A stretch of DNA of 64,000 nt from Bacteroidales bacterium (GTDB lineage Bacteria; Bacteroidota; Bacteroidia; Bacteroidales; 4484-276), in assembly GCA_035647615.1 (NCBI GenBank), contig DASRND010000036.1:248001-312000 (forward strand), read 5' to 3'. The notes below the pieces were generated by a model. The model searched no databases. It saw nothing but the letters and a program-made list of their open reading frames with translations, and was not told the DNA's origin. The translations under genes and the position numbers were made by a program. Below are positions 45,130 to 53,767 of this stretch, piece after piece; positions within the stretch are counted from its first letter, which is position 1, and each line of letters opens with the position of its first letter.

Positions 45130-46341
45130 CTACTCTATCACTATTTTTCGGGTGGTAATATCATCACCTGTTTGTATTCTAAGAAAATACATTCCGCGGG
45201 TGAGCTGCTGCACATCGATTACATAGCCGGCAGAAATCGGCGTTAGTTTACAATTTGCTATTCTTCCCGAAACATCGAGTAGCTGCAGGTTCAGGTTTTT
45301 GATGTTGGGATTAAGAATGGAAACGTAAACCTGATCTTTTGCAGGCACAGGGTAAACCAGAATATCCTGCAAAAGCAGATCATTAGCAATGCCGGTGGCT
45401 TTACAAATAATTGGATACATGGCGTGATTTACATCCAAACCAGGATTGCCCTGCTGGTAGGTGCGCCAGGCTCCGGCGGAAGTTTGCTCCCAGGAATCGC
45501 TGTGGTTAACTGCCGTTATTTTATTGGTAAACAAAGCAATCGTATCGCCGGCAATCTGCGGCATCTCGAAGCCCATAAAAAAATCTTTTTGGATATGCGC
45601 CCATTGATCGAAGAAGACAACCGTGGATAAATGATTTTCGACATCAAAAACAATATGAGAGAGCGGCACCGTAGCCTGATCGAGAACGGTTCCGGGACTA
45701 TTATCAGCGCCATCGTTATCCCATATTTTAAAAACTACCGGCACATCGTTGGACAAAGATTGTGTCGCCCAGGCAAAATCGAACACGCCGCCCATGAGCA
45801 AACCTTTGTCTTCGTTCACCTGATAAAGTGTGGCTTTCGCCAGATCGCCTCGCGAGTTGTTGCCCGAAAGATAGCCATGATCGGGTGAAGCTACGCGATA
45901 CAAATAATAGCTTCCGGGAATCCGGTAGTTGAGCGAATCGCACGACCCGTAACCAGATGCGCGAATAAAATCAGGTTTCGAGGCCAGACTGGTGGTAGAA
46001 TCGGCACCCCAAATACGTAGCTTTACGGTGTAAATCCCTGGCTGCTGATACACATGCACCGGATTTTTTGCTGTATCGACAGAGCCATCGCCAAAACGCC
46101 ATTCGTATTTTGTTACTGCGCCCTGGCTACGATCGGTAAATTGGACGGTTAGAGGAACTCCACCGTACGTTTTATCGGCCTTAAAATTGGCGATCAAATC
46201 CAGTTCAGATTTGTCGTCAGCCACCCCGGTGTTGTCGCAGTTATTAATGGTTATTGCAAAAGAGGTTGCCGTAACTGACCGCTGCGCTGAGGCATAAAAC
46301 ACAGCAAAGATCAGCATTAAAAACAGTTGGATTTTTTTCAT
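45130..46341 (-). CDS. PKD-domain T9SS cargo protein
   Basis: 403 residues. Signal peptide MKKIQLFLMLIFAVFYASAQ. A PKD domain covers ~48-125 (FKADKTYGGVPLTVQFTDRS, YEWRFGDGS, HVYQQPGIYTVKL). The middle region (~150-320) is unrecognised but beta-rich (GVFDFAWATQSLSNDVPVVF). The C-terminus is a type A sorting domain (LVYPVPAKDQVYVSILNP, GMYFLRIQTGDDITTRKIVI). Expected on the cell surface or secreted. No enzyme motif is seen. Divergent from the VPS10-type gene. Confidence 0.82.
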   Translation of the reverse strand: MKKIQLFLMLIFAVFYASAQRSVTATSFAITINNCDNTGVADDKSELDLIANFKADKTYGGVPLTVQFTDRSQGAVTKYEWRFGDGSVDTAKNPVHVYQQPGIYTVKLRIWGADSTTSLASKPDFIRASGYGSCDSLNYRIPGSYYLYRVASPDHGYLSGNNSRGDLAKATLYQVNEDKGLLMGGVFDFAWATQSLSNDVPVVFKIWDNDGADNSPGTVLDQATVPLSHIVFDVENHLSTVVFFDQWAHIQKDFFMGFEMPQIAGDTIALFTNKITAVNHSDSWEQTSAGAWRTYQQGNPGLDVNHAMYPIICKATGIANDLLLQDILVYPVPAKDQVYVSILNPNIKNLNLQLLDVSGRIANCKLTPISAGYVIDVQQLTRGMYFLRIQTGDDITTRKIVIE

Positions 46342-46362
46342 AATGAGAAATATTTTGATTTG

Positions 46363-46370
46363 CGAAAATA
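46363..46370 (-). promoter_or_regulatory. Possible promoter -7 element of the PKD gene
   Basis: TATTTTCG on the minus strand, one mismatch from TAnnTTTG, 22 bp before ATG 46341. Confidence 0.4.
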
Positions 46371-46464
46371 GACTAAATCCTCATTCTCCAGATCCTTACC
46401 ATTAAAAACTTACAATTTCTAAATAAACTGGGTACAAACCATTCCCAATTGAGGTTTTTAAAAT

Positions 46465-46472
46465 TATCTTTG
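46465..46472 (+). promoter_or_regulatory. Promoter -7 element of the VPS10/BNR gene
   Basis: TATCTTTG followed by GCTCC, exact TAnnTTTG match 41 bp before ATG 46514; no clear -33 box. Confidence 0.6.
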
Positions 46473-46513
46473 GCTCCTCAAAAATTTTTATTCATCAACC
46501 AAAAATTTGAACT

Positions 46514-49500
46514 ATGTATCTATCGCGTCACTCCAATCACCCACATCGCTCATTGCTCCACCACACAGGCATAATCCTACTGATGATTTGCTTTCTGTTT
46601 GGTTCGGCAGATTTAATTGCCAAAAAGAACAAAGACAAAAATGAGGCTGCCGACACCTTGAAATCGTCGGTGTTTTCAGGTTTAAAATGGCGAAGCATCG
46701 GACCGGCGTTCACCTCCGGACGTATTGCCGATTTCGCTGTAAATCCTGACAATCACAGCGAGTATTATGTTGCCGTGGCTTCGGGGCATGTTTGGAAAAC
46801 TACCAACAACGGCACTACTTTCAGTCCCATATTCGATAACCACAAAGCCTACTCGATGGGCGTTGTAACCATGGCTCCCTCCAATCACAACCTGATATGG
46901 CTTGGCACCGGCGAAAACAATCACCAGCGGGCGCTGGGCTATGGTAATGGCGTTTATAAATCAGCCGATGGCGGCAGCTCCTGGGAACACATGGGGCTGG
47001 AGGCGTCGCGGCAAATTGGAAAAATTGTGATCCATCCCACCAACCCTGAAATTGTTTTTGTAGCTGCAGAAGGTTCGGCCTGGGGATCGGGCGGCGAACG
47101 TGGTCTTTATAAAACTACTGATGGTGGCAAAAACTGGAATAAGGTGCTTGAGATAAGCGAGAATACCGGCGTGAATGATATTGTAATGGATCCGCGTAAT
47201 CCCGATATTTTGTATGCTACCTCCGAACAACGTCGGCGCCATGTGTACACCAAGATTGGTGGTGGCCCTGAGTCAGCAGTTTACAAATCGACCGACGGTG
47301 GTGAAACCTGGAACAAGATCATGAAAGGATTGCCTGGCGTACACATCGGCGGCATGGGGATGGCCATTTCACCTGCCAACCCTGATTATCTGTACCTCAT
47401 CATGGAAGCCCAGGACGACAAAGGTGGCTTCTTCAGAACTACCAACGGCGGCGCCTCCTGGCAAAAACGCAGCAGCTACCATTCCAGCGGACAATACTAT
47501 AATGAAATCGTTGCCGACCCTAAAGACCCCGAAAAAGTGTATTCGCTCGAAACAATAACGAAAGTTACTGTCGACGGTGGTAAAACATGGAAATCTGTTG
47601 GTAATAAAGGTCGTCATGTGGATGATCACGCCATGTGGATCGACCCGCAGGATACTGACCATTTTATGATTGGCGGCGATGGCGGCATTTACGAATCGTA
47701 CGATAATGGTAGTAATTTTATTTTTAAAAGTAACCTGCCTGTAACCCAGTTTTACCGCGTCACCCTCGACGGCAGCGAACCTTTCTACTGGGTTTATGGC
47801 GGCACGCAGGATAACAACAGCGTAGGAGGCCCTTCGCGCAACACCAAGTCACAGGGCGTTACCAACGACGAGTGGATCGTAACACTTGGTGGCGACGGCT
47901 TCTTCCAGGCCATTGAGCCTGGCAATCCAAACATTGTTTATTCGGCTTATCAATATGGAAATATTTACAGATATGATAAAAAATCCGGCCAACGCATCGA
48001 CATAAAACCAGAACCTGGCAAAGATGAGCTTACCTATCGCTGGAACTGGAACGCCCCATTTTTCCTCAGCCCCCACTCAGGCACCCGACTTTACATTGCT
48101 GCCAACAAAGTGTTTCGCAGCGACGATCGTGGCAACAGCTGGCAGGTAATCAGCGACGACCTTACGCGAGACGAAGACCGCAACCAATTTAGTGTAATGG
48201 GCAAATACTGGCCTTCCAATGCAGTAGCCAAAGATATGTCAACATCGCTGTGGGGAACCATCGTTTCGCTGGCCGAATCGCCTGTAAAAGAAGATCTGCT
48301 CTACGTTGGCAGCGACGATGGTGTGATTCAGGTAACTGAAGATGCTGGCAAAAACTGGCGAAAAATCACCTCCTTCCCGGGCGTACCGGAATTTACTTAC
48401 GTGAGCGACATCATGCCTTCGCGCTTCAACGAAAATGTGGTGTATGCCTCCTTTGACAACATCAAGAGCGACGACTTCAAGCCCTACCTACTGCGCAGCA
48501 ACGACAAAGGCGCCACCTGGGCATCCATTGCCGGCAACCTGCCCGAAGACGAAACGATACACACCATCGAACAGGATTACAAAGTGCCGGAATTGCTTTT
48601 TGTCGGTACAGAGTTCAGTGTGTTTTTCACGATCGATGGCGGTGCAACCTGGACACAACTCACGTCGGGCATTCCCGATGTAGCGGTTTATGATCTGGCT
48701 ATTCAGGAACGCGAAGGCGATCTGGTTGCAGCTACTTTTGGTCGCGGTTTTTATGTTTTGGACGATTATTCCGCACTGCGTCAGATCAGCAAAGACACTT
48801 TGGAAAACCAGGCAAAACTCTTCCCGGTAAAAGATGCATTACTTTACATACAGGAAGGTGGCCGCTACGGACAAGGCTCCACCTATTTCTCGGCTGGCAA
48901 TCCTGATTTTGGCGCCACCTTTACCTATTATATTAAAGAAGTACCGGAAACCACAAAACAAAAACGGCTCAAAGAGGAGAAGAGGTTATTTAAAGATAGC
49001 AAGCCAATTCCGCAGCCATCCATAGAGCAAATGCGCGAAGAAGAGCGCGAGCTGCCGCCGGTTCTAGTTTTTACAATAAAAGACCAGCAGGGAAAAACGA
49101 TAAGAAACCTCTATAAATCGCCATCAAAAGGGATCAACCGGCTCACCTGGAATTTACGTTATCAGGGCAAATACCCGATAAATCTGCGCGACAAAAAGTT
49201 TGATCCTAAAAAAGATGGTAACTCAGGCATGATGGTAATGCCCGGAAAATACACTGTGGAGCTGGCGCTTGACCATGATGGTGAAATAACGCCGTTGGCC
49301 GCCCCGGTTGCTTTTACTGTGAAAATGCTCGACAACACTACTTTACCTGCCGACGACATCGCTGGTTTGGTAACCTATCAGGACAACGTAGCTGAGCTTG
49401 GGAGAACCCTGAGCGGAGCCGAAAACTATCTTGGCGATTTGATTAATAAAACAGAGTCAATACGCCAGGCGTTACACAACACGCCGGGAGTCCCCAAAGA

Positions 49501-49831
49501 TCTTAGCACAGTAGCGCGCGACATTGCAAACGAACTAAATGATCTCGAAGTTCGATTTAACGGAGTACAAACTGGACCAAGCTCGGAAGAAACACCACCG
49601 ACAGAGGTTTCGCTCAACCAGCGTTATGGCGTTATCGGTTGGTCGCACTACGCATCTACTTCGGCGCCAACAAAAACACATCTTACACAGTACCAGATAT
49701 TAATGGAAGAAGTACCGGGAGTTGTTGATGCGATTAAAGCCCTCGACAGCCGTATTAAAATTCTTGAGCAGAAAATGGGACAATATGAAGTGCCCCCAAC
49801 ACCCGGAAGAATTCCTGATTTGAAAAAATAA
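46514..49831 (+). CDS. Exported VPS10/BNR-repeat propeller protein (glycosyl hydrolase-like)
   Basis: 1105 residues. An N-terminal hydrophobic segment (TGIILLMICFLFGSADLIA) acts as signal peptide. Residues ~55-750 hold many BNR/Asp-box-like blades: VWKTTNNGTTFSPIF, VYKSADGGSSWEHMG, LYKTTDGGKNWNKVL, VYKSTDGGETWNKIM. This matches large sortilin-like or xyloglucanase-like propellers. The rest (~800-1105) is a beta-sandwich (NRLTWNLRYQGKYPINLRD) followed by a helical tail. Bacteroidota homologues of about 1000-1100 residues are annotated as glycosyl hydrolase or VPS10 proteins, but no catalytic acids can be pointed out here. No T9SS sorting domain, so it is probably periplasmic or secreted otherwise. 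Confidence 0.85.
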   Translation: MYLSRHSNHPHRSLLHHTGIILLMICFLFGSADLIAKKNKDKNEAADTLKSSVFSGLKWRSIGPAFTSGRIADFAVNPDNHSEYYVAVASGHVWKTTNNGTTFSPIFDNHKAYSMGVVTMAPSNHNLIWLGTGENNHQRALGYGNGVYKSADGGSSWEHMGLEASRQIGKIVIHPTNPEIVFVAAEGSAWGSGGERGLYKTTDGGKNWNKVLEISENTGVNDIVMDPRNPDILYATSEQRRRHVYTKIGGGPESAVYKSTDGGETWNKIMKGLPGVHIGGMGMAISPANPDYLYLIMEAQDDKGGFFRTTNGGASWQKRSSYHSSGQYYNEIVADPKDPEKVYSLETITKVTVDGGKTWKSVGNKGRHVDDHAMWIDPQDTDHFMIGGDGGIYESYDNGSNFIFKSNLPVTQFYRVTLDGSEPFYWVYGGTQDNNSVGGPSRNTKSQGVTNDEWIVTLGGDGFFQAIEPGNPNIVYSAYQYGNIYRYDKKSGQRIDIKPEPGKDELTYRWNWNAPFFLSPHSGTRLYIAANKVFRSDDRGNSWQVISDDLTRDEDRNQFSVMGKYWPSNAVAKDMSTSLWGTIVSLAESPVKEDLLYVGSDDGVIQVTEDAGKNWRKITSFPGVPEFTYVSDIMPSRFNENVVYASFDNIKSDDFKPYLLRSNDKGATWASIAGNLPEDETIHTIEQDYKVPELLFVGTEFSVFFTIDGGATWTQLTSGIPDVAVYDLAIQEREGDLVAATFGRGFYVLDDYSALRQISKDTLENQAKLFPVKDALLYIQEGGRYGQGSTYFSAGNPDFGATFTYYIKEVPETTKQKRLKEEKRLFKDSKPIPQPSIEQMREEERELPPVLVFTIKDQQGKTIRNLYKSPSKGINRLTWNLRYQGKYPINLRDKKFDPKKDGNSGMMVMPGKYTVELALDHDGEITPLAAPVAFTVKMLDNTTLPADDIAGLVTYQDNVAELGRTLSGAENYLGDLINKTESIRQALHNTPGVPKDLSTVARDIANELNDLEVRFNGVQTGPSSEETPPTEVSLNQRYGVIGWSHYASTSAPTKTHLTQYQILMEEVPGVVDAIKALDSRIKILEQKMGQYEVPPTPGRIPDLKK

Positions 49832-49855
49832 TTATGGCACCATAATGCCCATCAC

Positions 49856-49887
49856 AAAGCTGTTCCAACCAAGGGGCAGCTTTTTTT
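49856..49887 (+). terminator. Terminator of the VPS10/BNR gene
   Basis: Arms AAAGCTGTTCC (49856-49866) and GGGGCAGCTTT (49873-49883), 11 bp including two G:U pairs, loop AACCAA, then a T run. Confidence 0.85.
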
Positions 49888-49899
49888 ATTAAAAATAAT

Positions 49900-49930
49900 T
49901 TTGGTAAACAAAAACATCTGTATACCTTTG
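49900..49930 (+). promoter_or_regulatory. Promoter of rpsU, full Bacteroidota consensus
   Basis: -33 TTTG at 49900-49903, 19-bp spacer, -7 TACCTTTG at 49923-49930 followed by CGCC. This is the best promoter in the window; the leader to ATG 49999 is about 60 nt. Confidence 0.85.
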
Positions 49931-49998
49931 CGCCCCGATTTAAGCTTCGAATTGATAAGTAACTAATAATAAATCTTTTAAAACAGAGGTAAATAATT

Positions 49999-50193
49999 AT
50001 GATTATTGTTCCTGTAAAAGAGGGCGAAAACATAGAAAGAGCGCTCAAGAAGTACAAGAGAAAATTTGAGAAAACTGGCGTAGTTAAAGAAGTAAGAGAA
50101 CGCCAAAAATTCACAAAACCTTCCATAAAAAAACGTCAGGCGCGCATGAAAGCTATCTATATCCAGCAACTGCGTGACGCTGAAGACGCATAG
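49999..50193 (+). CDS. rpsU: 30S ribosomal protein S21
   Basis: 64 residues, MIIVPVKEGENIERALKKYK with the basic C-terminal KKRQARMKAIYIQQLR. bS21 binds near the 3' end of 16S rRNA. In Flavobacterium ribosomes it helps to hide the anti-Shine-Dalgarno sequence, which explains the rarity of Shine-Dalgarno-led genes in this phylum. Here rpsU itself has a GAGGT site (49986-49990) 8 bp before the ATG, fitting autoregulation through that sequestration. It is followed by xerC and hpf. Confidence 0.97.
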   Translation: MIIVPVKEGENIERALKKYKRKFEKTGVVKEVRERQKFTKPSIKKRQARMKAIYIQQLRDAEDA

Positions 50194-50222
50194 CCAGCCC
50201 ACCATAATTTTTCGATAGAAAT

Positions 50223-50287
50223 AAACAGGTAAGTTTTTGTTCGGGTCGATAATTTAATCGTATCTTTGGACGAAAGTTTACCTGTTT
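50223..50287. repeat. Inverted repeat bracketing the xerC promoter
   Basis: AAACAGGTAA (50223-50232) and its complement TTACCTGTTT (50278-50287) are 45 bp apart and enclose the whole promoter. The right arm ends 7 bp before the xerC ATG at 50295. Confidence 0.7.
50236..50268 (+). promoter_or_regulatory. Promoter of xerC-hpf
   Basis: -33 TTTG at 50236-50239, 21-bp spacer, -7 TATCTTTG at 50261-50268. Lies between the arms of a 10-bp inverted repeat. Confidence 0.75.
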
Positions 50288-50294
50288 TATTTTC

Positions 50295-51185
50295 ATGCTG
50301 CACACTTTTATCAAATATCTGGCTTCTAATAATAAAAGGTACTCTGCCCATACCATCAAAGCCTATAGCAGCGATTTGGGGCAGTTCCAAGACTTTTTAT
50401 CTTCCTTTTACCAAATCACTGATCCCGCAAAGGCTAACCACCACCTGATTCGTGCCTGGTTAGTTTCATTGCTTGAAGCTGGTGACACCCCCCGAACCAT
50501 CAATCGCAAAATTGCTGCGCTAAAAAAATTTTACAAATTCTTACTCAGCCGGGAGCTTATCGCTGCCAATCCGATGTTAAAAGTTACAGCACCAAAAACC
50601 TCCAAAGACCTTCCTGGTTTCATCAAAGAAACTGATATGGAGATTTTGTTAAACGACGTTAATTTTGGCGAAGGATTCGCTGCTATGCGCAATAAATTAA
50701 TCATCGAAACACTTTACTTAACCGGCATTCGTGTATCAGAACTAACAGCAATTACCGTGAACGACATCGACCTGAATCGAAAACTGATAAAGATCAACGG
50801 AAAAGGTAACAAGCAGCGGATGGTTCCCGTTGTCGGACGGCTGGCAACCAGCTTGCAAAACTATCTGCCACTCCGCGATAAAGCTTTACAAAACACAGAC
50901 GCTGCGCAAACAGCGCTCTTCACTACCATTAAGGGCAATGATATCTATCCTCGGATGGTTTATCGTGTTGTTCACAATCATTTGACACTGGTGTCTACGA
51001 ATCACCGCAAAAGCCCTCACATGCTGAGGCATAGCTTTGCAACAGCACTGATGAACCATGGTGCTGAACTAAATGCTGTAAAAGACCTGCTGGGACATGC
51101 AAACCTGGCAGCTACACAAGTTTACACACACACTACTATTGATAAAATAAAAAGTATTTACAAACACGCTCATCCACGAGCCTAA
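50295..51185 (+). CDS. xerC: Tyrosine recombinase XerC
   Basis: Site-specific recombinase that with XerD resolves chromosome dimers at dif. 296 residues: N-terminal SAM-like core-binding domain (HTFIKYLASNNKRYSAHTIK) and catalytic domain with Arg146 (LTGIRVSEL), Lys170/173 (GKGNKQRM), His242-x-x-Arg245 (HMLRHSFAT), His268 (LLGHANLAATQVYTH) and Tyr277. All catalytic residues are present. Position between rpsU and hpf, next to the tRNA-tuf cluster, is the conserved Bacteroidota location of xerC and argues against a phage integrase. Confidence 0.93.
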   Translation: MLHTFIKYLASNNKRYSAHTIKAYSSDLGQFQDFLSSFYQITDPAKANHHLIRAWLVSLLEAGDTPRTINRKIAALKKFYKFLLSRELIAANPMLKVTAPKTSKDLPGFIKETDMEILLNDVNFGEGFAAMRNKLIIETLYLTGIRVSELTAITVNDIDLNRKLIKINGKGNKQRMVPVVGRLATSLQNYLPLRDKALQNTDAAQTALFTTIKGNDIYPRMVYRVVHNHLTLVSTNHRKSPHMLRHSFATALMNHGAELNAVKDLLGHANLAATQVYTHTTIDKIKSIYKHAHPRA

Positions 51186-51189
51186 TTTT

Positions 51190-51198
51190 AAAGGAGGT
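51190..51198 (+). promoter_or_regulatory. Strong Shine-Dalgarno site of hpf
   Basis: AAAGGAGGT, nine bases complementary to the standard 16S rRNA 3' end, 5 nt before ATG 51204. Unusual for this genome. Confidence 0.85.
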
Positions 51199-51203
51199 AC
51201 ATT

Positions 51204-51503
51204 ATGCAAATAGACATTCGCTCAATTCATTTCAAAACAGACAAAAAGCTGGATGATTTTATCAACGAAAAAGTCTCGAAACTCGCGCAATACTACGATG
51301 GGGTATTAGCAGCCGAAATTGCCTTGAAGCTGGCCAACATCGAAGGAGGGGAAAATAAAATTGCAGAAATAAAATTAGCCATTCCAGGCAACGATTTGTA
51401 TGCCAGCAAGCAGAGCAGATCCTTTGAAGAAGCCACCGATGGAGCCGTTGATGCCTTGCGCAAACAACTCATCAGGCACAAGGAAAAAGTGAGAAAAGTT
51501 TAA
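51204..51503 (+). CDS. hpf: Ribosome hibernation promoting factor (short type)
   Basis: 99 residues of the HPF/YfiA family: MQIDIRSIHFKTDKKLDDFI, KLANIEGGENKIAEIKLAIP, SFEEATDGAVDALRKQLIRH. It binds the 30S decoding region and inactivates ribosomes in stationary phase. The C-terminal dimerisation domain of long HPF is absent. Preceded by the strongest Shine-Dalgarno site in the window, downstream of xerC by 18 bp. Confidence 0.93.
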   Translation: MQIDIRSIHFKTDKKLDDFINEKVSKLAQYYDGVLAAEIALKLANIEGGENKIAEIKLAIPGNDLYASKQSRSFEEATDGAVDALRKQLIRHKEKVRKV

Positions 51504-51530
51504 TTTTCTTCACTTTGCCGAAAGAAAAGT

Positions 51531-51561
51531 TTTGGTAATTCAAAATACTATTATACTTTTG
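51531..51561 (+). promoter_or_regulatory. Promoter of the tRNA-tuf operon
   Basis: -33 TTTG at 51531-51534, 19-bp spacer, -7 TACTTTTG at 51554-51561 followed by CAGTCC. Same layout and context (TTTTGGTAA at the -33 box) as the rpsU promoter. Confidence 0.82.
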
Positions 51562-51638
51562 CAGTCCTTTTTAAAATAAAGGGCTGTTTTTTATTAACCT
51601 AACAGCATTATTTAGTTCTTTAATCATCATGTTTACAG

Positions 51639-51714
51639 GCCGATGTAGCTCAGTTGGTAGAGCAGCTGATTTGTAATCAGCCGGCCGGCGGTTCGAGTCC
51701 GTCCATCGGCTCCA
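51639..51714 (+). tRNA. tRNA-Thr (anticodon TGT)
   Basis: Acceptor GCCGATG/CATCGGC, D-stem GCTC/GAGC, anticodon stem GCTGA/TCAGC with loop TTTGTAA (TGT), T-loop TTCGAGT; CCA is encoded. First of four tRNAs before tuf. Confidence 0.95.
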
Positions 51715-51741
51715 CCAAAAAGTTGGAGTAAATAATAATAT

Positions 51742-51826
51742 GGGGAGGTACCAGAGCGGTCAAATGGGGCAGACTGTAAATCTGTTGGCGAAGCCTTCGG
51801 AGGTTCGAATCCTCCCCTCCCCACCA
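51742..51826 (+). tRNA. tRNA-Tyr (anticodon GTA)
   Basis: Acceptor GGGGAGG/CCTCCCC, anticodon loop CTGTAAA (GTA), a long variable arm as expected for tRNA-Tyr, T-arm GGAGG TTCGAAT CCTCC, encoded CCA. The 85-nt length agrees. Confidence 0.95.
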
Positions 51827-51920
51827 TATTATTAATAGTGCAGAGTTCATCACGTATTGTAAACAAAAGGCATACGGAAGGATTTCAGTAATACGGAATC
51901 CTTTTTTATGAGATGCTATT

Positions 51921-51993
51921 GCGGAAGTAGCTCATTTGGTAGAGCGACAGCCTTCCAAGCTGTAGGTAGCGGGTTCGAGACCCGTCTTCCGCT
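51921..51993 (+). tRNA. tRNA-Gly (anticodon TCC)
   Basis: Acceptor GCGGAAG/CTTCCGC, anticodon stem ACAGC/GCTGT with loop CTTCCAA (TCC), T-loop TTCGAGA. CCA is not encoded. Confidence 0.95.
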
Positions 51994-52003
51994 CTACATA
52001 TTA

Positions 52004-52075
52004 GCCGATGTAGCTCAGGGGTAGAGCACTTCCTTGGTAAGGAAGGGGTCATGAGTTCAAATCTCATCATTGGCT
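52004..52075 (+). tRNA. tRNA-Thr (anticodon GGT)
   Basis: Acceptor GCCGATG/CATTGGC (one G:U), anticodon stem CTTCC/GGAAG with loop TTGGTAA (GGT), T-loop TTCAAAT. CCA is not encoded. It ends 52 bp before tuf. Confidence 0.95.
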
Positions 52076-52127
52076 CTAAATTAAATTTAATAACCTTTTT
52101 GTAACACCTAATTAAATAACTTTTAAA

Positions 52128-53315
52128 ATGGCAAAAGAAAAATTTGATCGTTCCAAACCACACGTGAACATTGGAACCATTGGGCATGTCGACCACGGAA
52201 AGACCACCTTGACAGCCGCCATCACACAAACCTTAGCAGATAAAGGTCTGGCCACTTTCGCAACTTTCGACTCGATCGACAACGCTCCTGAAGAAAAAGA
52301 AAGAGGTATTACCATTAATACTGCGCACATCGAATATCAGACTGAAAACAGACACTACGCACACGTCGACTGCCCCGGCCACGCTGACTATGTGAAGAAC
52401 ATGGTTACGGGTGCTGCCCAGATGGACGGTGCTATCATTGTAGTAGCTGCTACTGACGGCCCTATGCCCCAAACGCGCGAGCACATCCTGCTGGCACGTC
52501 AGGTAGGCGTTCCCAGACTGGTTGTTTTTATGAACAAAGTCGACCTGGTAGATGACGAAGAACTCCTGGAGCTCGTTGAGATGGAAATCCGCGACCTGCT
52601 GAGCTTCTACGAATTCGATGGCGACAACACACCAGTTATCCAGGGTTCTGCACTTGGTGCTTTGAACAAAGAGCCACAATGGATTGAAAAAGTAATGGAA
52701 CTGATGGCAGCTTGTGACGATTGGATTCCATTGCCAGAACGCGATCAGGACAAACCATTCCTGATGCCTGTTGAGGACGTTTTCTCTATCACCGGACGTG
52801 GCACCGTTGCTACCGGTCGTATCGAAACCGGCATCATCAACACAGGCAATCCTGTTGATATCATTGGAATGGGTGCCGCAAAACTTAAGAGTGTTGTTAC
52901 CGGTGTTGAAATGTTCCGCAAAATTCTCGACCGGGGACAAGCTGGCGACAATGCTGGTTTGCTGTTGCGTGGTATTGAAAAAACACAAATTACCCGTGGG
53001 ATGGTTATTGCTGCCCCCGGTTCAGTTAAACCACACAAAAAATTTAAAGCAGAGGTTTATATTCTGAAGAAAGAAGAAGGTGGACGTCATACTCCTTTCC
53101 ACAACAAATATCGTCCTCAGTTTTATTTCAGAACTACCGACGTTACTGGTGAGATCACGATGCCCGAGGGCGTAGAAATGGTGATGCCCGGAGATAACCT
53201 TACAATCGAGGTTGAACTCATTGCGGAAATCGCTATGAGCAAGAACCTACGTTTCGCTATCCGCGAAGGCGGACGTACCGTGGGCGCTGGTCAGGTAACC
53301 GAGATTCTTGAATAA
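52128..53315 (+). CDS. tuf: Elongation factor Tu
   Basis: Delivers aminoacyl-tRNA to the ribosome. 395 residues with G1 GHVDHGKT (19-26), the switch I segment [16 protein letters not shown]3 [13 protein letters not shown]4 NKVD, and domains 2 and 3 ([32 protein letters not shown]). It sits in the same transcript as the four upstream tRNAs, and a strong hairpin lies between its stop and tRNA-Trp. Confidence 0.98.
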   Translation: MAKEKFDRSKPHVNIGTIGHVDHGKTTLTAAITQTLADKGLATFATFDSIDNAPEEKERGITINTAHIEYQTENRHYAHVDCPGHADYVKNMVTGAAQMDGAIIVVAATDGPMPQTREHILLARQVGVPRLVVFMNKVDLVDDEELLELVEMEIRDLLSFYEFDGDNTPVIQGSALGALNKEPQWIEKVMELMAACDDWIPLPERDQDKPFLMPVEDVFSITGRGTVATGRIETGIINTGNPVDIIGMGAAKLKSVVTGVEMFRKILDRGQAGDNAGLLLRGIEKTQITRGMVIAAPGSVKPHKKFKAEVYILKKEEGGRHTPFHNKYRPQFYFRTTDVTGEITMPEGVEMVMPGDNLTIEVELIAEIAMSKNLRFAIREGGRTVGAGQVTEILE

Positions 53316-53340
53316 TTTTAATAGGTGTTTGGTTATAAAT

Positions 53341-53388
53341 ACAAAGGCGTTCCGGAGTAAGAATTATTACTTCCGGAACTCCTTTTGT
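53341..53388 (+). terminator. Long hairpin between tuf and tRNA-Trp
   Basis: Left arm ACAAAGGCGTTCCGGAGTAA (53341-53360) pairs with TTACTTCCGGAAC and TCCTTTTGT in the right arm, giving about 19 pairs with a bulge and a mismatch, loop GAATTA. The following T content is modest, so it may be a partial terminator or an RNA-processing site freeing tRNA-Trp. Confidence 0.65.
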
Positions 53389-53403
53389 TAAAACACACAT
53401 GAT

Positions 53404-53479
53404 ACGGGTGTAGCTCAATTGGTAGAGCGATGGTCTCCAAAACCATAGGCTGTGGGTTCGATTCCTACCACCCGTGCCA
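53404..53479 (+). tRNA. tRNA-Trp (anticodon CCA)
   Basis: Acceptor ACGGGTG/CACCCGT, discriminator G, anticodon stem ATGGT/ACCAT with loop CTCCAAA (CCA), T-loop TTCGATT, encoded CCA. Directly upstream of secE, a common arrangement. Confidence 0.96.
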
Positions 53480-53500
53480 ATTACATTTTAAGTAAGAACA

Positions 53501-53698
53501 ATGGCAAAATTGAAAATAATAAATTACGCCAAGGAAAGTTATGATGAGCTGTTACACAAAGTTTCCTGGCCTTCATGGAGTGAACTGCAGAGTAGCGCTG
53601 TGGTAGTATCCATTGCTTCCCTGATAATCGCATTTGTCGTTTATCTGATGGATATTGCATTCAGCAGCCTGCTTAAAGGTTTTTATACCTGGCTTTAG
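53501..53698 (+). CDS. secE: Preprotein translocase subunit SecE
   Basis: 65 residues. The cytoplasmic amphipathic helix with the family motif YDELLHKVSWPSWSELQSSA is followed by a single membrane helix (VVSIASLIIAFVVYLMDIAF), the short SecE form. It clamps SecY in the SecYEG channel. It lies between tRNA-Trp and nusG, the universal order. Confidence 0.95.
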   Translation: MAKLKIINYAKESYDELLHKVSWPSWSELQSSAVVVSIASLIIAFVVYLMDIAFSSLLKGFYTWL

Positions 53699-53767
53699 TT
53701 ACAGCCGGGTACAAATGTGGCCGACAGGTTACTTTATTCTTTTACAAACCTTAAGTAAACCTTTGGT

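Noticed and set aside
50295-51185. Phage or element integrase next to tRNA genes
   Set aside because: Sits in the conserved rpsU-xerC-hpf-tuf neighbourhood, has XerC-like length and no att-like repeats at the tRNAs or phage genes.
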